A stretch of 64,000 bases of DNA. It comes from Amoebidium appalachense. Taxonomy: Eukaryota > Ichthyosporea. Where the stretch lies: the NCBI GenBank assembly GCA_963693365.1, contig CAVNZM010000013.1, positions 248,001-312,000 on the forward strand, in the 5' to 3' direction. Of this stretch, positions 22,846 through 34,450 are shown in pieces. The notes below the pieces were generated by a model. It had not been told where the DNA came from and ran no database searches. It worked only from the letters and a program-made list of their open reading frames with translations. A program made the translations under genes and the position numbers. Each line of letters opens with the position of its first letter. Positions within the stretch are counted from its first letter, which is position 1.

Positions 22846-23301
22846 CTATTCCTTTCTGCTCACTCTCCCCCCCCCTTGTCTCTCACTATCCCCCCCCTCC
22901 CCCTCCTTCTCTTCTTCAAACAAAATATAAGCAGCACGAGAGAGAGCATCACAGTCAACCATTGTTTCACCCTTGGCATAAAACAATTTATAGGAGAACT
23001 CACCGAGAGCCGCGGCCCACTTCTGCATCCTCTCGTTGACCAGACGAGTGGTGCCGGCCATGGCTAGCCAGGGCTTGTGGTCGGTGTAGACCTCAAACGT
23101 CCTGCCTGCAAGTATATACCTCCATGCCTGTGAGACTGCCCAAAAGATAGCATGGGACTCTCTCTCCGGATTGCTATATCTACGTTCACTTTTACTAAAT
23201 GAACGACTAGCATAAGCAATCACCCTATCCTGCCCCTCCTGCACTTGATATAACACGGCCCCCTCAGCAACCTTACTTGCATCACAACAAACCTTAAACA
23301 T
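22846..23301 (-). pseudogene. Gypsy RNase H
   Basis: Ty3-type RNase H: catalytic Asp in CCDASKVAEGAVL, Glu in ERESHAIFWAV, Asp in YTDHKPWLAM, and DALSRA at the C-terminus. It is shifted relative to RT at a run of eight C on the plus strand (near 23304-23311). The shift may be real or a homopolymer base-calling error. Confidence 0.85.
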
Positions 23302-24518
23302 CCCCCCCCGGCCGAAAAATCAGGATGAACAAGCATACTCGAAGACTGCAAAGCTAACTCAAGCTTTTCGAAAGCAGAAACAGCATCAACATTCCAATCT
23401 ATTCTATTCTTCTTCTCCCCCCCCGTCTGACTAGTTAACGGCAAAGCAAGCATACTATAATCCTTAATATAACGACGAAGATAATTAGTTAAACCTAAAA
23501 ATTGCCTTAGTTGAGTGACAGTCTGAGGACGGGGCCACTCAACTATGGCCCGGATTTTCTCCGGATCAGGGGAAAGACCATTACTAGACACAATATGACC
23601 TAAAAACTTAACCTCCGGCACACCAATCACAGTCTTGCTACCGCTAATGCGAAGACCAGACTCACCCAAAGCTAAAAATACTTTTTCACAATTATTAACT
23701 AGCTCCTCAAATGACTTACCTTTAATTAAAACATCATCCAAATAAGGGTGGCATACATCCAAATGAGGGTGGAGAATTTTATACATTACCCGGCACAACA
23801 TAGCTGGAGAGGAGAGCAAACCCATCGGCACCACCTTGTACTGGAACAGCTGGTCACCCAGTGCAAAGGCAGTCTTCTCCTTGCTGCTCTCCTCCAACCT
23901 TATCTGCCAAAAAGCTGCTTTTAAATCAAGTTTAGCAAAGTGAGTATAGCCGTGCAGCTGTGAAAGCTGCTCGTCTATGTTAGGGAGAGGCCATTGGTCT
24001 GCCTTAGTGATCCGATTCAGAGCCCTGTAATCGTTCACTAGACGCCAAGACCCGTCGGGCTTCTTAACCAATAGCACCGGACTTCTCCACGGACTCGAAC
24101 TATGCTCCACATGACCCTTTTTTAACATATCACTCACTATTATTAGCGCATCCGACAATTTATACTGCTCCATTCTATAGCTAGGCATCACTACCGGCCT
24201 ATTATCACCTGTGTCGATCTGCATTTCAAACCCTTTAACGAAGCCTACTTCGTTATCATCGGCCAGAAATGCAAACCGAGTCCTATCAAATAACTTAGCT
24301 AGCAATTTTTTCTGTTCTACCGTCCAATCCCCCTCCTTCATACCAAACGGCAATACTAACTCCGGGTTACCCCCATCACAAGTGGATGCATCCTTATTCA
24401 CCGGAGTGCCACTTAACATTTCACCTCCTGTATTACATCGGTGCTGCTCGGGGTGAGGTTGAGGTACCTCCGGATATAGGCGGTCACCCTTAGCACCCCC
24501 CTCCCCCCGGCACACCAA
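23302..24518 (-). pseudogene. Gypsy reverse transcriptase
   Basis: Clear Ty3/Gypsy RT: SPWRSPVLLVKKPDGSWR, VNDYRALNRIT, FAKLDLKAAFWQI (first catalytic Asp), the active-site box YLDDVLI, VKFLGHIVS, and the RNase H-proximal LRQFLGLTNYLRRYI. No stop within the domain. It is out of frame with the protease (shift near 24490-24540, in C-rich DNA) and with RNase H, so pol would not be read as one polyprotein as it stands. Confidence 0.92.
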
Positions 24519-25484
24519 TGCCCCCGGGCAATTCCTGATGAGTTAGTGCATGTATGTGGGGGGCCAGGTCTGTGGCCACCCTGCCCCCCACGGTGTTGGT
24601 TAACCCGTCAGATCCACGGGTTAGACCAACACCCTCCCCCCCTGCCTGCACATTCTCACACCCGGGGTGACCCTCCTTCCTCTTGGGGGTCGGGGGAGTG
24701 GGACCGGTGCTGTCCCGGTCCCCCCCCCCATCGTGTCGGGTTACATTTTGGTGGCTAACGTTAAATAAAGTTGTTCCCCCTCCTCCTGAGTCACCCTTCG
24801 AGCCGGCATCCTCCTTTTGGGTAATAAGAGAGACCTCTATACTACCAATCTCATTAGTGAAACTACCGACGGAAACACCTGACCTAATCACTATAGGCTC
24901 GATGCCCGGATTCACTAATTCTATTTCTATTGTCTTATCCGGCCATACCCTACTAAGGGTCCATTGGGCCACCTCCTGAAATGGGGTTTTCGGAGTAAAA
25001 ACCCCTAAATCCCCTATCCTAACATGATTGCCGGCCCGGACACGTACCGTTTGGCACTGATAAGGCTCGATTACTACTTCAGCTACCGTTCTAGCACCAG
25101 ACTGATAACCGTCGAGCCCATCATGGGTTTTAATTTTAACGCCGGACTGCAATTCTAAAACATTCGTACGTTCAAACAAAGCATTCACATGTCTACGGAA
25201 AAATGGGGCTCCCAACAAAACACTTTGAGCTAAATCCTTAACCACATAACAAACAATATGCATAGCCTGGCCACCTATCTCACACGGCAACACACAAACA
25301 CCTTCCACAGACATACTACTATTATTAGCACTACCTAAGGCTGTGCTAGAAGCATCTAAAATAGGAATTTCCCCCCCGGCCTGATTAAAACGACGAATAA
25401 ACGAAGCATGCACACAATTAACCTGAGCCCCTCCATCGAGCAAAGCAACAGCCTTCAACTTACCATCAGCTAACCATACGTCTA
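24490..25484 (-). pseudogene. Gypsy aspartic protease region
   Basis: The minus strand reads a retropepsin-like domain: VWLADGKLKAVALLDGGAQVNC (active-site loop), a central part, and SVLLGAPFFRRH (the ILG-type box). The loop is D-G-G where D-S/T-G is usual, so activity is doubtful. A long C-terminal spacer rich in Gly/Thr/Pro follows. The open frame extends upstream to 25539, but those first codons lie inside the left end of THX and are not part of the Gypsy protein. Confidence 0.75.
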
Positions 25485-25502
25485 TGGACCACTTTGGATC
25501 TA
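25485..25502 (+). repeat. THX left terminal inverted repeat
   Basis: TGGACCACTTTGGATCTA, preceded by TA (25483-25484). It is the exact reverse complement of 34431-34448. Confidence 0.85.
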
Positions 25503-25564
25503 TAATAGGCCGATTTGTGGAATGTGGCTCATGACCCATAGGGCCTAGCCCGCCCCATGGGTTT

Positions 25565-25913
25565 GGTTTTATTTGTGGAATTTATTGACATAAATATTTT
25601 TCTGGGTAAACACGTAGGATGGGTGTTCGATATTGACATAACCATGTAGGCTTCGTTTCGTGTTTTAGCAGTTCGCGATTGGCCGCTCGCACACGGGCAC
25701 CTATTAGCTAATCAAAACATCAGATTCCACATATCGCTAGACCGATTTTGATTGGTTCGATTCAGATTCACATATCACTGGATCGATTTTCAATTGGCTC
25801 AGGTCGGTAGGCTTAGGTATATAAGCAAGACAGTTTTCAGCAGATCAGCAAGCTACAAACACATCTTCTGTGTTGAGCACCTACAGCCCTTACGGCTATA
25901 CATTTTCTTTTCA
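25565..25913 (+). promoter_or_regulatory. A1 repeat and promoter of YRE-1b
   Basis: ATTGG boxes near 25677, 25750 and 25793 and a TATATAAG near 25818 on the sense strand. The first A of the usual AGGTTTTATTTG start is absent. Confidence 0.72.
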
Positions 25914-26267
25914 ACTCTTGACACGAGCTTCTGTCACACCTTGACAATCGTGCCATCCTTGCAAGTTCAGCTTGCCCTCGTGTCCTCCTCGCAAGTTAGG
26001 CTTGCACTCCTGCCAGTTCCGTCCCGGTTAGGGCTAGTCGCCCTACAAGTTCCTCGACACTTCAAGAAGATTTCCTGACATGGTCCCTCACGCGCCGCGC
26101 CGCTGTGATCTAAGTCCCTACCACTCGTCTAATTTCAAACCCCGTTTTCAATCCCGATGGCCTAGAATTTCACACCCCGCTTCGATCCGCATTGACTATC
26201 CTCGCTCATAGTCCTTGCCCGATTGCCCTTCTGAGTATTCAAATACGGTACTCCAATCGCGTCGCTT

Positions 26268-26999
26268 ATGTTAAACCCAGTCAAAGCACCTTGTGCTTTC
26301 CTACTGTTCAGGAGTACTGACCCCAAGTCCCTGCCAGAACAGCTTACCGTGTTCAACCCGCCTCCTTCCCTGTTTTCCCACCCTGTTTCCCGCCATGTCT
26401 CCCCCCACCATGACTTCACTGTCGATGGATACCTCACATTCCATTGGTCTGCCCCGCATTCCAGCAGCATTTTTTCCTCAGATCACAAGGCCAGCCTCGT
26501 CGAGATCTCAGCTACCCCAAACCCTGCACGGCCCCAGTTCCCCTGCAGCTGTTCCCCCCCTGTTGCCACCCGACCCCGGCCAGCTACACATGCTGCCAGG
26601 TCCGGTCGTTCCCATCCACGTTTCTGCCCAGCCAGCCTACCGTGCTGCCTGCCCATCCACGTTTCTGCCCAGCCAGCCTACCGTGCTGCCCGCCCCCGTT
26701 TCCAAAGCCCCTGGCCCGACCCAGTTAACCTTCTCCGTCCGGACTTACCTGCCTTTGACCCTGCCTCCGTCGTGCCTGATCCCAAAACCAATCCCGTCAA
26801 AGCCCCTCCTCCCCTCCCTGTTCCGGCTTTCCCAGTAACCCCCGAGCAGCAAGAACCCTCAGGCTCGACGCCCCTCCAAACGAATTTCAAATTACGCGAC
26901 CTCCGCAACCAGCTGCCCAACGCTCCCGCGGGCACTGACGCGCCTCCGGCGGCCCCCACCACCACGGACCCTCCAAGCCACTCTCCCCTCTACCCCTGA
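26268..26999 (+). CDS. Gag-like ORF of YRE-1b
   Basis: An open frame of about 240 residues, Pro-rich. Its last ~50 residues (RDLRNQLPNAPAGTDAPPAA) match the N-terminal part of the YRE-2 Gag. The preceding ~190 residues have no counterpart in YRE-2 and include an internal near-repeat (HVSAQPAYRAA twice in overlapping frames). It starts well downstream of the TATA box. In YRE-1 the same region is disturbed by a longer A-run. A short Gag fragment with an acquired N-terminal extension is one reading; it could equally be non-coding leader. Confidence 0.4.
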   Translation: MLNPVKAPCAFLLFRSTDPKSLPEQLTVFNPPPSLFSHPVSRHVSPHHDFTVDGYLTFHWSAPHSSSIFSSDHKASLVEISATPNPARPQFPCSCSPPVATRPRPATHAARSGRSHPRFCPASLPCCLPIHVSAQPAYRAARPRFQSPWPDPVNLLRPDLPAFDPASVVPDPKTNPVKAPPPLPVPAFPVTPEQQEPSGSTPLQTNFKLRDLRNQLPNAPAGTDAPPAAPTTTDPPSHSPLYP

Positions 27000-27527
27000 A
27001 GCCCCCCCTCAGGCCTGTCCCATGTAGTACCCCAAGCCCGGCTGTGGTCTAAGACTTGATGGCTTCACACCGCCCCACAAGCCCGGCGGGGGACAAACCC
27101 CCAACCGCCCCGACCCGCACCCCGGCCTGGCAACACCGGCCCGATCGGTGGAGCTACCCGCCACGCACTACATGAATTTCCACATTTAAGGTCGGTCCTG
27201 CGCTAAGCAGCCCTGCCCCCTCTCCCACGTGTGCCCGCTCTGCTCTGGCACACACCCCCGCAAAGACTGCAAGCCTAATGCCTAGTCTACGCGCACACCC
27301 ACACACACAGATAGAACATAGGGGCTAGGAGCTAGGATACACGGGTACAGGGACACGGAGCTCGGGAGCTCGGGTCACTAGGGCTAAGTACAAATTTTCG
27401 CAAGCCACCTACGGCGCCCGCGCGCGCCACAGAATACATGTCCCTACACAAAGACGTTATTCTGGCCACTGCACATAATTTTACTCCCCACCCATCCCAC
27501 GAGCCCCCCCCCCTTACACTCACCTAG

Positions 27528-27562
<35 letters not shown>

Positions 27563-28400
27563 TTCTAACTCTGTGTCCACCCGCATCCCCGCGTGCTCGG
27601 GCATCCCCTGCACATGGCCCCGCTGTTCTGCCTGCAACCTCCCTCGGGCCCAGCTGCCCGCACACACAGATAGAACATAGGGGCTAGGTGCTAGGATACA
27701 CGGGTACAGGGACACGGAGCTCGGGAGCACGGGCCACTAGGGCTGAGTACAAATTTTTGCAGGCCACCTACGGCGCCCGCGCGCGCCACAGAATACATGT
27801 CCCTACACAAAGACGTTATTCTGGCCACTGCACATAATTTTACTCCCCACCCATCCCACGAGCCTCCCCCCCCCCCTTACACTCACCTAGCACTCCCTCC
27901 CCCCCCCCCCCCCCCCCCCCCCCCCCTTCTAACTCTGTGTCCGCCCGCATCCCCGCGTGCTCGGGCATCCCCTGCACATGGCCCCGCTGTTCTGCCTGCA
28001 ACCTCCCTCGGGCCCAGCTGCCCGCACACACAAGATAGAACATAGGGGCTAGGAGCTAGGATACACGGGTACAGGGACACGGAGCTCGGGAGCACGGGCC
28101 ACTAGGGCTGAGTACAAATTTTTTTGCAGGCCACCTACGGCGCCCGCGCGCGCCACAGAATACATGTCCCTACACAAAAGACGTTATTCTGGCCACTGCA
28201 CATAATTTTACTCCCCACCCATCCCACGAGCCTCCCCCCCCCCCCCCCTTACACTCACCTAGCACTCCCTCCCCCCCCCCCTTCTAACTCTGTGTCCGCC
28301 CGCATCCCTGCGTGCTCGGGCATCCCCTGCACATGGCCCCGCTGCCCTGCCTGCAACCTCTCTCGGGCCCAGCTGCCCTACTCTAAACCCCCCGGGGCCC
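27000..28400 (+). repeat. Degenerate gag end and triplicated ~355-bp segment of YRE-1b
   Basis: A decayed zinc-knuckle region (27000-27285) is followed by three tandem copies of the gag-RT junction segment. They have poly-C runs of unequal length (27529-27562, 27899-27926, 28233-28248 and 28270-28280). This mirrors 4620-5690. Confidence 0.82.
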
Positions 28401-28402
28401 TG

Positions 28403-28442
<40 letters not shown>

Positions 28443-28473
28443 CTGCCGGGGTCTCCCCGAGGGTGCCCCACCC

Positions 28474-28712
28474 TTGCTAACCACACCTTCCCCCGAGGCT
28501 CAGACCCGGAGGCCCAGCCCCCCCTCGGCCACCAGCGCGGCCACCCTCTTCCCGGACCAATTCCTTGCTGAGTTTCCGGTCCTCCGTTCCTCCCCCATCG
28601 GCGCCGTTACTACAAAAACAAGCCCGGGACCCCAACTCATTCTCGACGCAGGCCCCGGCTGCTACATGGCAGTGGCAGACGTGCAGGCTGCCTTCCGGCA
28701 CATGCCCTCTCC
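28474..28712 (+). pseudogene. RT N-terminal remnant of YRE-1b
   Basis: Same remnant as in YRE-1: it ends at AAFRHMP and then joins the RT-YR spacer. The polymerase YVDD box and RNase H are deleted. Confidence 0.82.
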
Positions 28713-28779
28713 CTTCCCCTGGGCTCAACCCCCCCTCCCCTCCCCCCCCCCCCCCCGATCTTCCCTTCCGGAGCAACGC

Positions 28780-29775
28780 TGGCAGATTGGCCCCCCACTT
28801 TGCTCCGGCCGTGCTGCTTCGAGCCACCACTACCCTGCAGGAGTGCCAGGCCCTGAGTCTCAACCTCGACTCTCGGGCCTTCTACTCCCGGGTGCAGAAA
28901 GTGTTCATCGATTTTTGTGGCATCTCGGCTGCCATCCTCCTCCGGGTCCTACCTCCCGGCCTCCCCACACACCGTGCAGCTCTTTCTTGCCTGGTGTGCC
29001 CAACAAGGGGTACAGGCCTCTTCCTTGGCCGGCTACAATTCGGCTATCACCAGACTCCACCTCGACATGGGACTTCCGGCTCCCTACCCCCACGACAAGT
29101 CTCTCGCCTGGTTCCTACAAGGGGTGGGCAGATGGCAGCTTTTCTCACAACATCCGACCCCGATCATCTCCCAGAGAACCCCTCCTGCCCTCCCACCTCG
29201 GCCTACTCCATGGCCAGTGCCCCACCCAGGCCTCCTCAGCCAATCGCCGGCTTTGGACGGCCCTCATCGTCGGTTTTTGTGGTCTCCTCCGTTCGTGGGA
29301 ATTTACCTCCAAGACCCTGACTTCCTTCGACCCGTCCCGTCACGTGAAATGGAAGGACGTGACCTTCAGCTACACCCCCACCAGTACTTTGTCCCATGCC
29401 ACCCTCCACCTGCCAACCTCCAAGATGGATGTACAGCCCTAAGTGTCAACGTCACTCTAGCTGCCCTGCCTCTCACCCACTTCTCCCCAGCCCATCTCCT
29501 CCGGCAGTTCCTGGATACGACATCCGGTCAACCTGACGACCCCCTGTTCAGTCTCGGTGGCATTCCCTACACCAAGGGTGTTTTCTCTGACGACTTCCGT
29601 GCCCTCCTCTCCCGGGCAGGCCTCTCACCCTCCCGGTTTGCCGGCCACAGCCTCCGAATTGGGGGGGCCACAGCCCTGGCCGAGGCCGGGGTCGACGACT
29701 CCAGGATCCAACAACTTGGCAGATGATCTTCCGACTGTTCCCTGATCTATACTCGACTTCGCCGGCCCCCATGGC
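28780..29775 (+). pseudogene. Tyrosine recombinase pseudogene of YRE-1b
   Basis: Starts in the region PHFAPAVLLRATTTLQECQA. It has frameshifts in the middle, keeps the R-bearing CGLLRS and the H-x-x-R box GHSLRIGGAT, and stops at TGA 29724-29726 in place of the Trp codon of LGRW. The tyrosine lies beyond the stop. The lesions are shared with YRE-1. Confidence 0.85.
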
Positions 29776-29845
29776 TGCCACTAACAAACGTGTATTTGCC
29801 TCTATCCTTAAGTGAAACCTTTGGAGCAAGCATACTGCTCTCGTG

Positions 29846-30498
29846 CCGTGGTTTACAACCATTGCAGGTTCACTTTCGTCCAAGGGGATGTCCCCCTAGA
29901 GGCAACACACGTCCCGGAGTAGTTTTCATAGAGGTTTTATTTGTGGAATTTATTGACATAAATATTTTTCTGGGTAAACACGTAGGATGGGTGTTCGATA
30001 TTGACATAACCATGTAGGCTTCGTTTCGTGTTTTAGCAGTTCGCGATTGGCCGCTCGCACACGGGCACCTATTAGCTAATCAAAACATCAGATTCCACAT
30101 ATCGCTAGACCGATTTTGATTGGTTCGATTCAGATTCACATATCACTGGATCGATTTTCAATTGGCTCAGGTCGGTAGGCTTAGGTATATAAGCAAGACA
30201 GTTTTCAGCAGATCAGCAAGCTACAAACACATCTTCTGTGTTGAGCACCTACAGCCCTTACGGCTATACATTTTCTTTTCACCCACCCACCTACACCCAC
30301 ACTCACCCCCATTGATCCACACATGCGTGCTGTTTTTTCACGGGGCGAAGACTTCCCCCGTTTTTTGGGCACAAGGACCTCACGGATCAATAAATTGATG
30401 ACTGGGGGCTTGCCGTGGTTTACAACCATTGCAGGTTCACTTTCGTCCAAGGGGATGTCCCCCTAGAGGCAACACACGTCCCGGAGTAGTTTTCATAG
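29846..30498 (+). repeat. B1-A2-M2-B2 terminal block of YRE-1b
   Basis: Two 86-bp B copies flank A2 and M2. The B1-A2 junction reads CATAGAGGTTTTATTT. M2 holds the AATAAA inside ATCAATAAATTGAT (near 30387-30400). Confidence 0.88.
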
Positions 30499-30706
30499 AT
30501 GGCGGGAAACTTTCCCCGCCAACGCGTAACACGTGCAGCAGCGTACTACCATTTTTCCACCAACCCTTAGAAGGGGAAAAAGAGGGTTTTCGCATAAAAA
30601 GTTTATTACATACAACAATTGTTTGTTAGCTCACGCACATTTTTGCTTAGGTGCAGGATGTGCTGCCGGCTAACGGCCCTACGTGGGCCTGCACAGTAGC
30701 GAAAAA

Positions 30707-31132
30707 ATGGTCCAGAAGTGTAACCACGCTCTCTGTTCCAAAAAACAGAAAAACGGTGTTCCTAAGTTTGTACAAATAAAGGGTCCTGAGTATGCAACTG
30801 AGGTTTTTCTTAGGGTGGGACGCACTGAAGAATGGGTCGAATTAAAGAAAAACAGTAAAAACGTGCGTCTTTGCCGCGACCACTTTGATGATGACCAGTT
30901 TGAGAATGGTGACCGTGAAAACAAACCTCTAAAACCCAAGGCCCTTCCGCGAGCGTGGTCGGATGATGTAAGCAACGGACGCCTAGCGGTGCCTGAGGGT
31001 GTCGAAATACCCGGGTATAACAAGGAGGAGGCTGAGCGTAAAAGGAAACTAGACACAGAGCGCAGAGAGAGAGCTGCAAAACGAGCGAGAGATGAGATGG
31101 TGGAGGTGGTGGAGGAGGAGGCAAAAAAATAA
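30707..31132 (+). CDS. THAP-domain DNA-binding protein of THX
   Basis: A 141-residue protein starting at ATG 30707; an upstream in-frame GTG is ignored because the THAP fold starts at the methionine. The THAP zinc finger is C5-x4-C10-x45-C56-x2-H59, with the conserved Trp43, Phe60 and an AVP-like box (LKPKALPRAW, about residues 75-84). The C-terminal third is a Lys/Arg/Glu-rich helix, probably coiled coil. The stop codon overlaps an AATAAA (31128-31133). THAP domains bind specific DNA and occur in P-element and Kolobok transposases as well as host factors. There is no catalytic domain, so its likely job here is binding the element's ends. It is intact, unlike most ORFs around it. Confidence 0.88.
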   Translation: MVQKCNHALCSKKQKNGVPKFVQIKGPEYATEVFLRVGRTEEWVELKKNSKNVRLCRDHFDDDQFENGDRENKPLKPKALPRAWSDDVSNGRLAVPEGVEIPGYNKEEAERKRKLDTERRERAAKRARDEMVEVVEEEAKK

Positions 31133-31169
31133 AGAGCACGTATTGGCATGGGTTCGAGGTTCATTAAAT

Positions 31170-31950
<781 letters not shown>

Positions 31951-32151
31951 ACGTCCTGCTGTTAGCATTTGGGCACTCACAAAGGAATAGTCGTGACTAT
32001 GTAGAAATATTTTTCATACATATTACTCACACCATATATGTGTTATGTTCACATTCATTCATTGTTTACTTTTCACTGTTACTCTACTAGTATGCGGCAA
32101 GCGCCACTGTTTACATTCTTACAAATTATTCAGATACAGACCGAATATAAA

Positions 32152-34146
32152 TCAGTCATACTTAACGTAAATATTTACAGAATGATTTTCACGAAGTTCT
32201 TTTTGAATCTCTTTCATTCTTTTCATAGGCCCCTCCCCCAACACGGACCACGCAGGCACTTTATATGGAAGGAGGGGCTTCTTGCTCCATTTTCTTTTTA
32301 CCTTCGGTGGCTTCCCCTTTTCAGCCTGTTTACGAACCATTTTTCTAAAGTTCCAATCTTGTATGTACTGTGTGTGTGTTTCTACAAGCAATCGTGCATT
32401 AGGCCGCAACCAGTAGCATGGAATCCCAGTGCAAGAGGGGTCTTCATGCGACGCGTGCAACACTATTTGTGTGATGATGGAGCACGTGCAACCTGTGTGT
32501 GTACAGCACTTGCTCTCCCCAGCAAGGCATTTGCAGTCTGTGAAAAGTATCTCCGTTATAACCCCCCCAGTCTGCTGCTCTACATTCTCAGCCGGCGTTG
32601 TGGACCCCCCTGTTACAGCAAACGCCATATGCACAAGCCTCCACTGCTTGGTATCTCGCACCCCAACGCCGGCACTCTTTGGCACCCGCACCCTCACCAT
32701 TTGCGCCACACACGGCGCTGCAGGGTTACACCCTTTCTGCACACTACACACGTGGCCCTTAGTGCTTGCACTAACATTAGACCCAAAGTGCCACCCAAAC
32801 CCGTGCAAAACTCTCATGCTCCGCTCCCGCTTGATTCCCTTTAGTACACCTGAGAAATTGTTGCGTGGTTGACCGGTTACATCTCTTGCATGTACAAAGT
32901 ACTCCAAAACAACGTCCTCAGGCAGTGTGGGAAGGACATACTCGGATGTCAGTACCTCAAAATCCGTGACCCATCCCCCACGAGGGAACCCGTCGGGTAT
33001 TGCTGATATTGCGATGGTTGGTTTGATGAGTTTATGGATATCAGCCACCTTCGGTGGGTACTCTAAGTACTCTCCCCTTGCATATAACTCCGGTGTCCCT
33101 GCGTGTGGCAGCCGCTTGTGTGCATTTTCTACCGAACCCGCAAAATCAACAAACTCAGGAACGACACCGTGTGGAACCGTGTAACGGGTGACAAACTTTT
33201 TGGTGGCCGGGTCATAAACAGCCTGGAAGCGCATGGCAGCATCGGTGCGGGAGTGCATCCACAAGAAATCCGCCTCTGTTGTTTTATATTTTTCCTTCGA
33301 AGCAACCTCCTCCGCAAGTGAATATATCGAGTCTTCGTTCACTGTATTTATCAGTTTGACGGCTGTAGACCACCCGACGGACGGTATCTTGGCATTGTAA
33401 TCTGTGCCTACCATTTGACAGGCCCATTGAAACTGGTTAATGCTCATGTTAGAAAAGTCACAACCGTTTTTGTGCTCACCCCTGTGGTCACGCTGAATGG
33501 TGTCGTGGCTGACTACACACCCCATTGCCGCCATCACTTTCTGCTTGTTTTCGTCCTCCGTTTCAGCGTACGTGTACTTGTATATGAGTGAGAGGTGTTC
33601 CATTTCACTGCCGTAGTAAATGTAGTCACTGTCCAACGCAATAATGTGATCTATGTGGCCTATTTGTTGTAGGTGCAGAAGTTGGTGGTCAGCCTCGTAC
33701 GGTGCGAGTATGTATTCTATCTCATTTGCCCGCAGTGTGTCCATAACCAGGCGTACCAGGCCGGAGGGGGGGCTGACAGCCTTAGCATACTCTCCGGCGT
33801 TGTATGCATTCTTCTTGTTAGTAATTCTTTCAGCCCTCGTGTGCTCTTTACTGGGTGCCGGTTCTCCATCAAAAACACACACCGGAATACAGTTGAGCTC
33901 TGAAACGTATGAACTAATCTTTTCCAGAATGGAGTTTGTGATGTTTGCCCATATTTTGGATGGCATGTTAATGTTGTCGTGGTTGTATTTTGCTACGTGT
34001 TGGGAAAAGGTGGACTGAGCGATCACGTTGTATATAACGGTTGACACGTCAATGCCTATTCTATGACCAGAGAGTGAGTTGGGAAGAAAGCAGGCGCGTT
34101 TCTGTTCTGAAACGCCCAAAGCAGGCAGTAAACCTTCGACACCCAT
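32152..34146 (-). CDS. XPG/FEN-family nuclease with C-terminal SWIM-like zinc finger (THX)
   Basis: Uninterrupted 664-residue ORF starting MGVEGLLPAL, the canonical XPG/FEN1 N-terminus. Acidic metal ligands are all in place: D33 (GIDVS), D93 (FDGEP), E151 and D153 (YEADHQ), D172 and D174 (LDSD), D249 (VGTDY, followed by the helix-turn-helix PSVGWSTAVKL). E160 of FEN1 is D153 here, a conservative change. Residues 538-550 form C-x-C-x7-C-x-H, a SWIM zinc finger, followed by DPSCT..CYW. That SWIM context is one I associate with YqaJ-type exonuclease proteins. The C-terminus is basic. FEN/XPG proteins cut flaps, bubbles or junctions in DNA. The fusion and its place inside a TIR-bounded unit suggest an element-encoded nuclease. 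It could also be a captured host gene. Confidence 0.88.
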   Translation of the reverse strand: MGVEGLLPALGVSEQKRACFLPNSLSGHRIGIDVSTVIYNVIAQSTFSQHVAKYNHDNINMPSKIWANITNSILEKISSYVSELNCIPVCVFDGEPAPSKEHTRAERITNKKNAYNAGEYAKAVSPPSGLVRLVMDTLRANEIEYILAPYEADHQLLHLQQIGHIDHIIALDSDYIYYGSEMEHLSLIYKYTYAETEDENKQKVMAAMGCVVSHDTIQRDHRGEHKNGCDFSNMSINQFQWACQMVGTDYNAKIPSVGWSTAVKLINTVNEDSIYSLAEEVASKEKYKTTEADFLWMHSRTDAAMRFQAVYDPATKKFVTRYTVPHGVVPEFVDFAGSVENAHKRLPHAGTPELYARGEYLEYPPKVADIHKLIKPTIAISAIPDGFPRGGWVTDFEVLTSEYVLPTLPEDVVLEYFVHARDVTGQPRNNFSGVLKGIKRERSMRVLHGFGWHFGSNVSASTKGHVCSVQKGCNPAAPCVAQMVRVRVPKSAGVGVRDTKQWRLVHMAFAVTGGSTTPAENVEQQTGGVITEILFTDCKCLAGESKCCTHTGCTCSIITQIVLHASHEDPSCTGIPCYWLRPNARLLVETHTQYIQDWNFRKMVRKQAEKGKPPKVKRKWSKKPLLPYKVPAWSVLGEGPMKRMKEIQKELRENHSVNIYVKYD

Positions 34147-34430
34147 GGTGTATTGCGAGTGTTGTGAAAGTGGGTGTGTGATTCACTCAAAGATCAGCCC
34201 AATTTTTTTTGAAAAACTTAAACATAAAACTACAGTTAAAGAGACAAAAATTTTGCAAGTTTATGCTTCACAGCTACAGTATGACAGCGTGTGGGAGTCG
34301 AAGCGAACGTGAAGGCTTTATGCAGCTGCACACGAAACGTTGGCGTGGGGACCGCCGTCTGATTGCAGGCCCTATGGCTGCCAACCTCGGGAGTTTGAGC
34401 GAAGTAAAAAATTGATCGATTTTGGTATAG
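34147..34430. other. THX right subterminal region
   Basis: Non-coding sequence upstream of the nuclease gene, presumably holding its promoter. It contains blocks that match the left end in inverted orientation: GTGCAGC..CGCCAACG..GGCGG (34321-34355) and CCATAGGGCCT (near 34368-34378). Confidence 0.6.
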
Positions 34431-34448
34431 TAGATCCAAAGTGGTCCA
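34431..34448 (-). repeat. THX right terminal inverted repeat
   Basis: TAGATCCAAAGTGGTCCA followed by TA (34449-34450). Exact complement of 25485-25502. Confidence 0.85.
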
Positions 34449-34450
34449 TA

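Larger units (their letters stand above)
25565..30498 (+). mobile_element. YRE-1b, twin of YRE-1 inserted in the left end of THX
   Basis: Order: A1 (25565-25913), gag-like region, triplicated segment, RT remnant, YR pseudogene, B1 (29846-29931), A2 (29932-30281), M2 (30282-30412), B2 (30413-30498). It is nearly identical to the reverse complement of YRE-1, including the RT/RNase H deletion, the triplication and the stop before the YR tyrosine. Visible differences are mainly homopolymer lengths. The flanks are unrelated to those of YRE-1, so it is a separate insertion. It splits the subterminal region of THX. Confidence 0.9.

Noticed and set aside
24490-25539. Start of the Gypsy protease at the ATG at 25539
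   Set aside because: The first ~18 codons lie inside the left terminal inverted repeat region of THX. The Gypsy coding sequence resumes at 25484.
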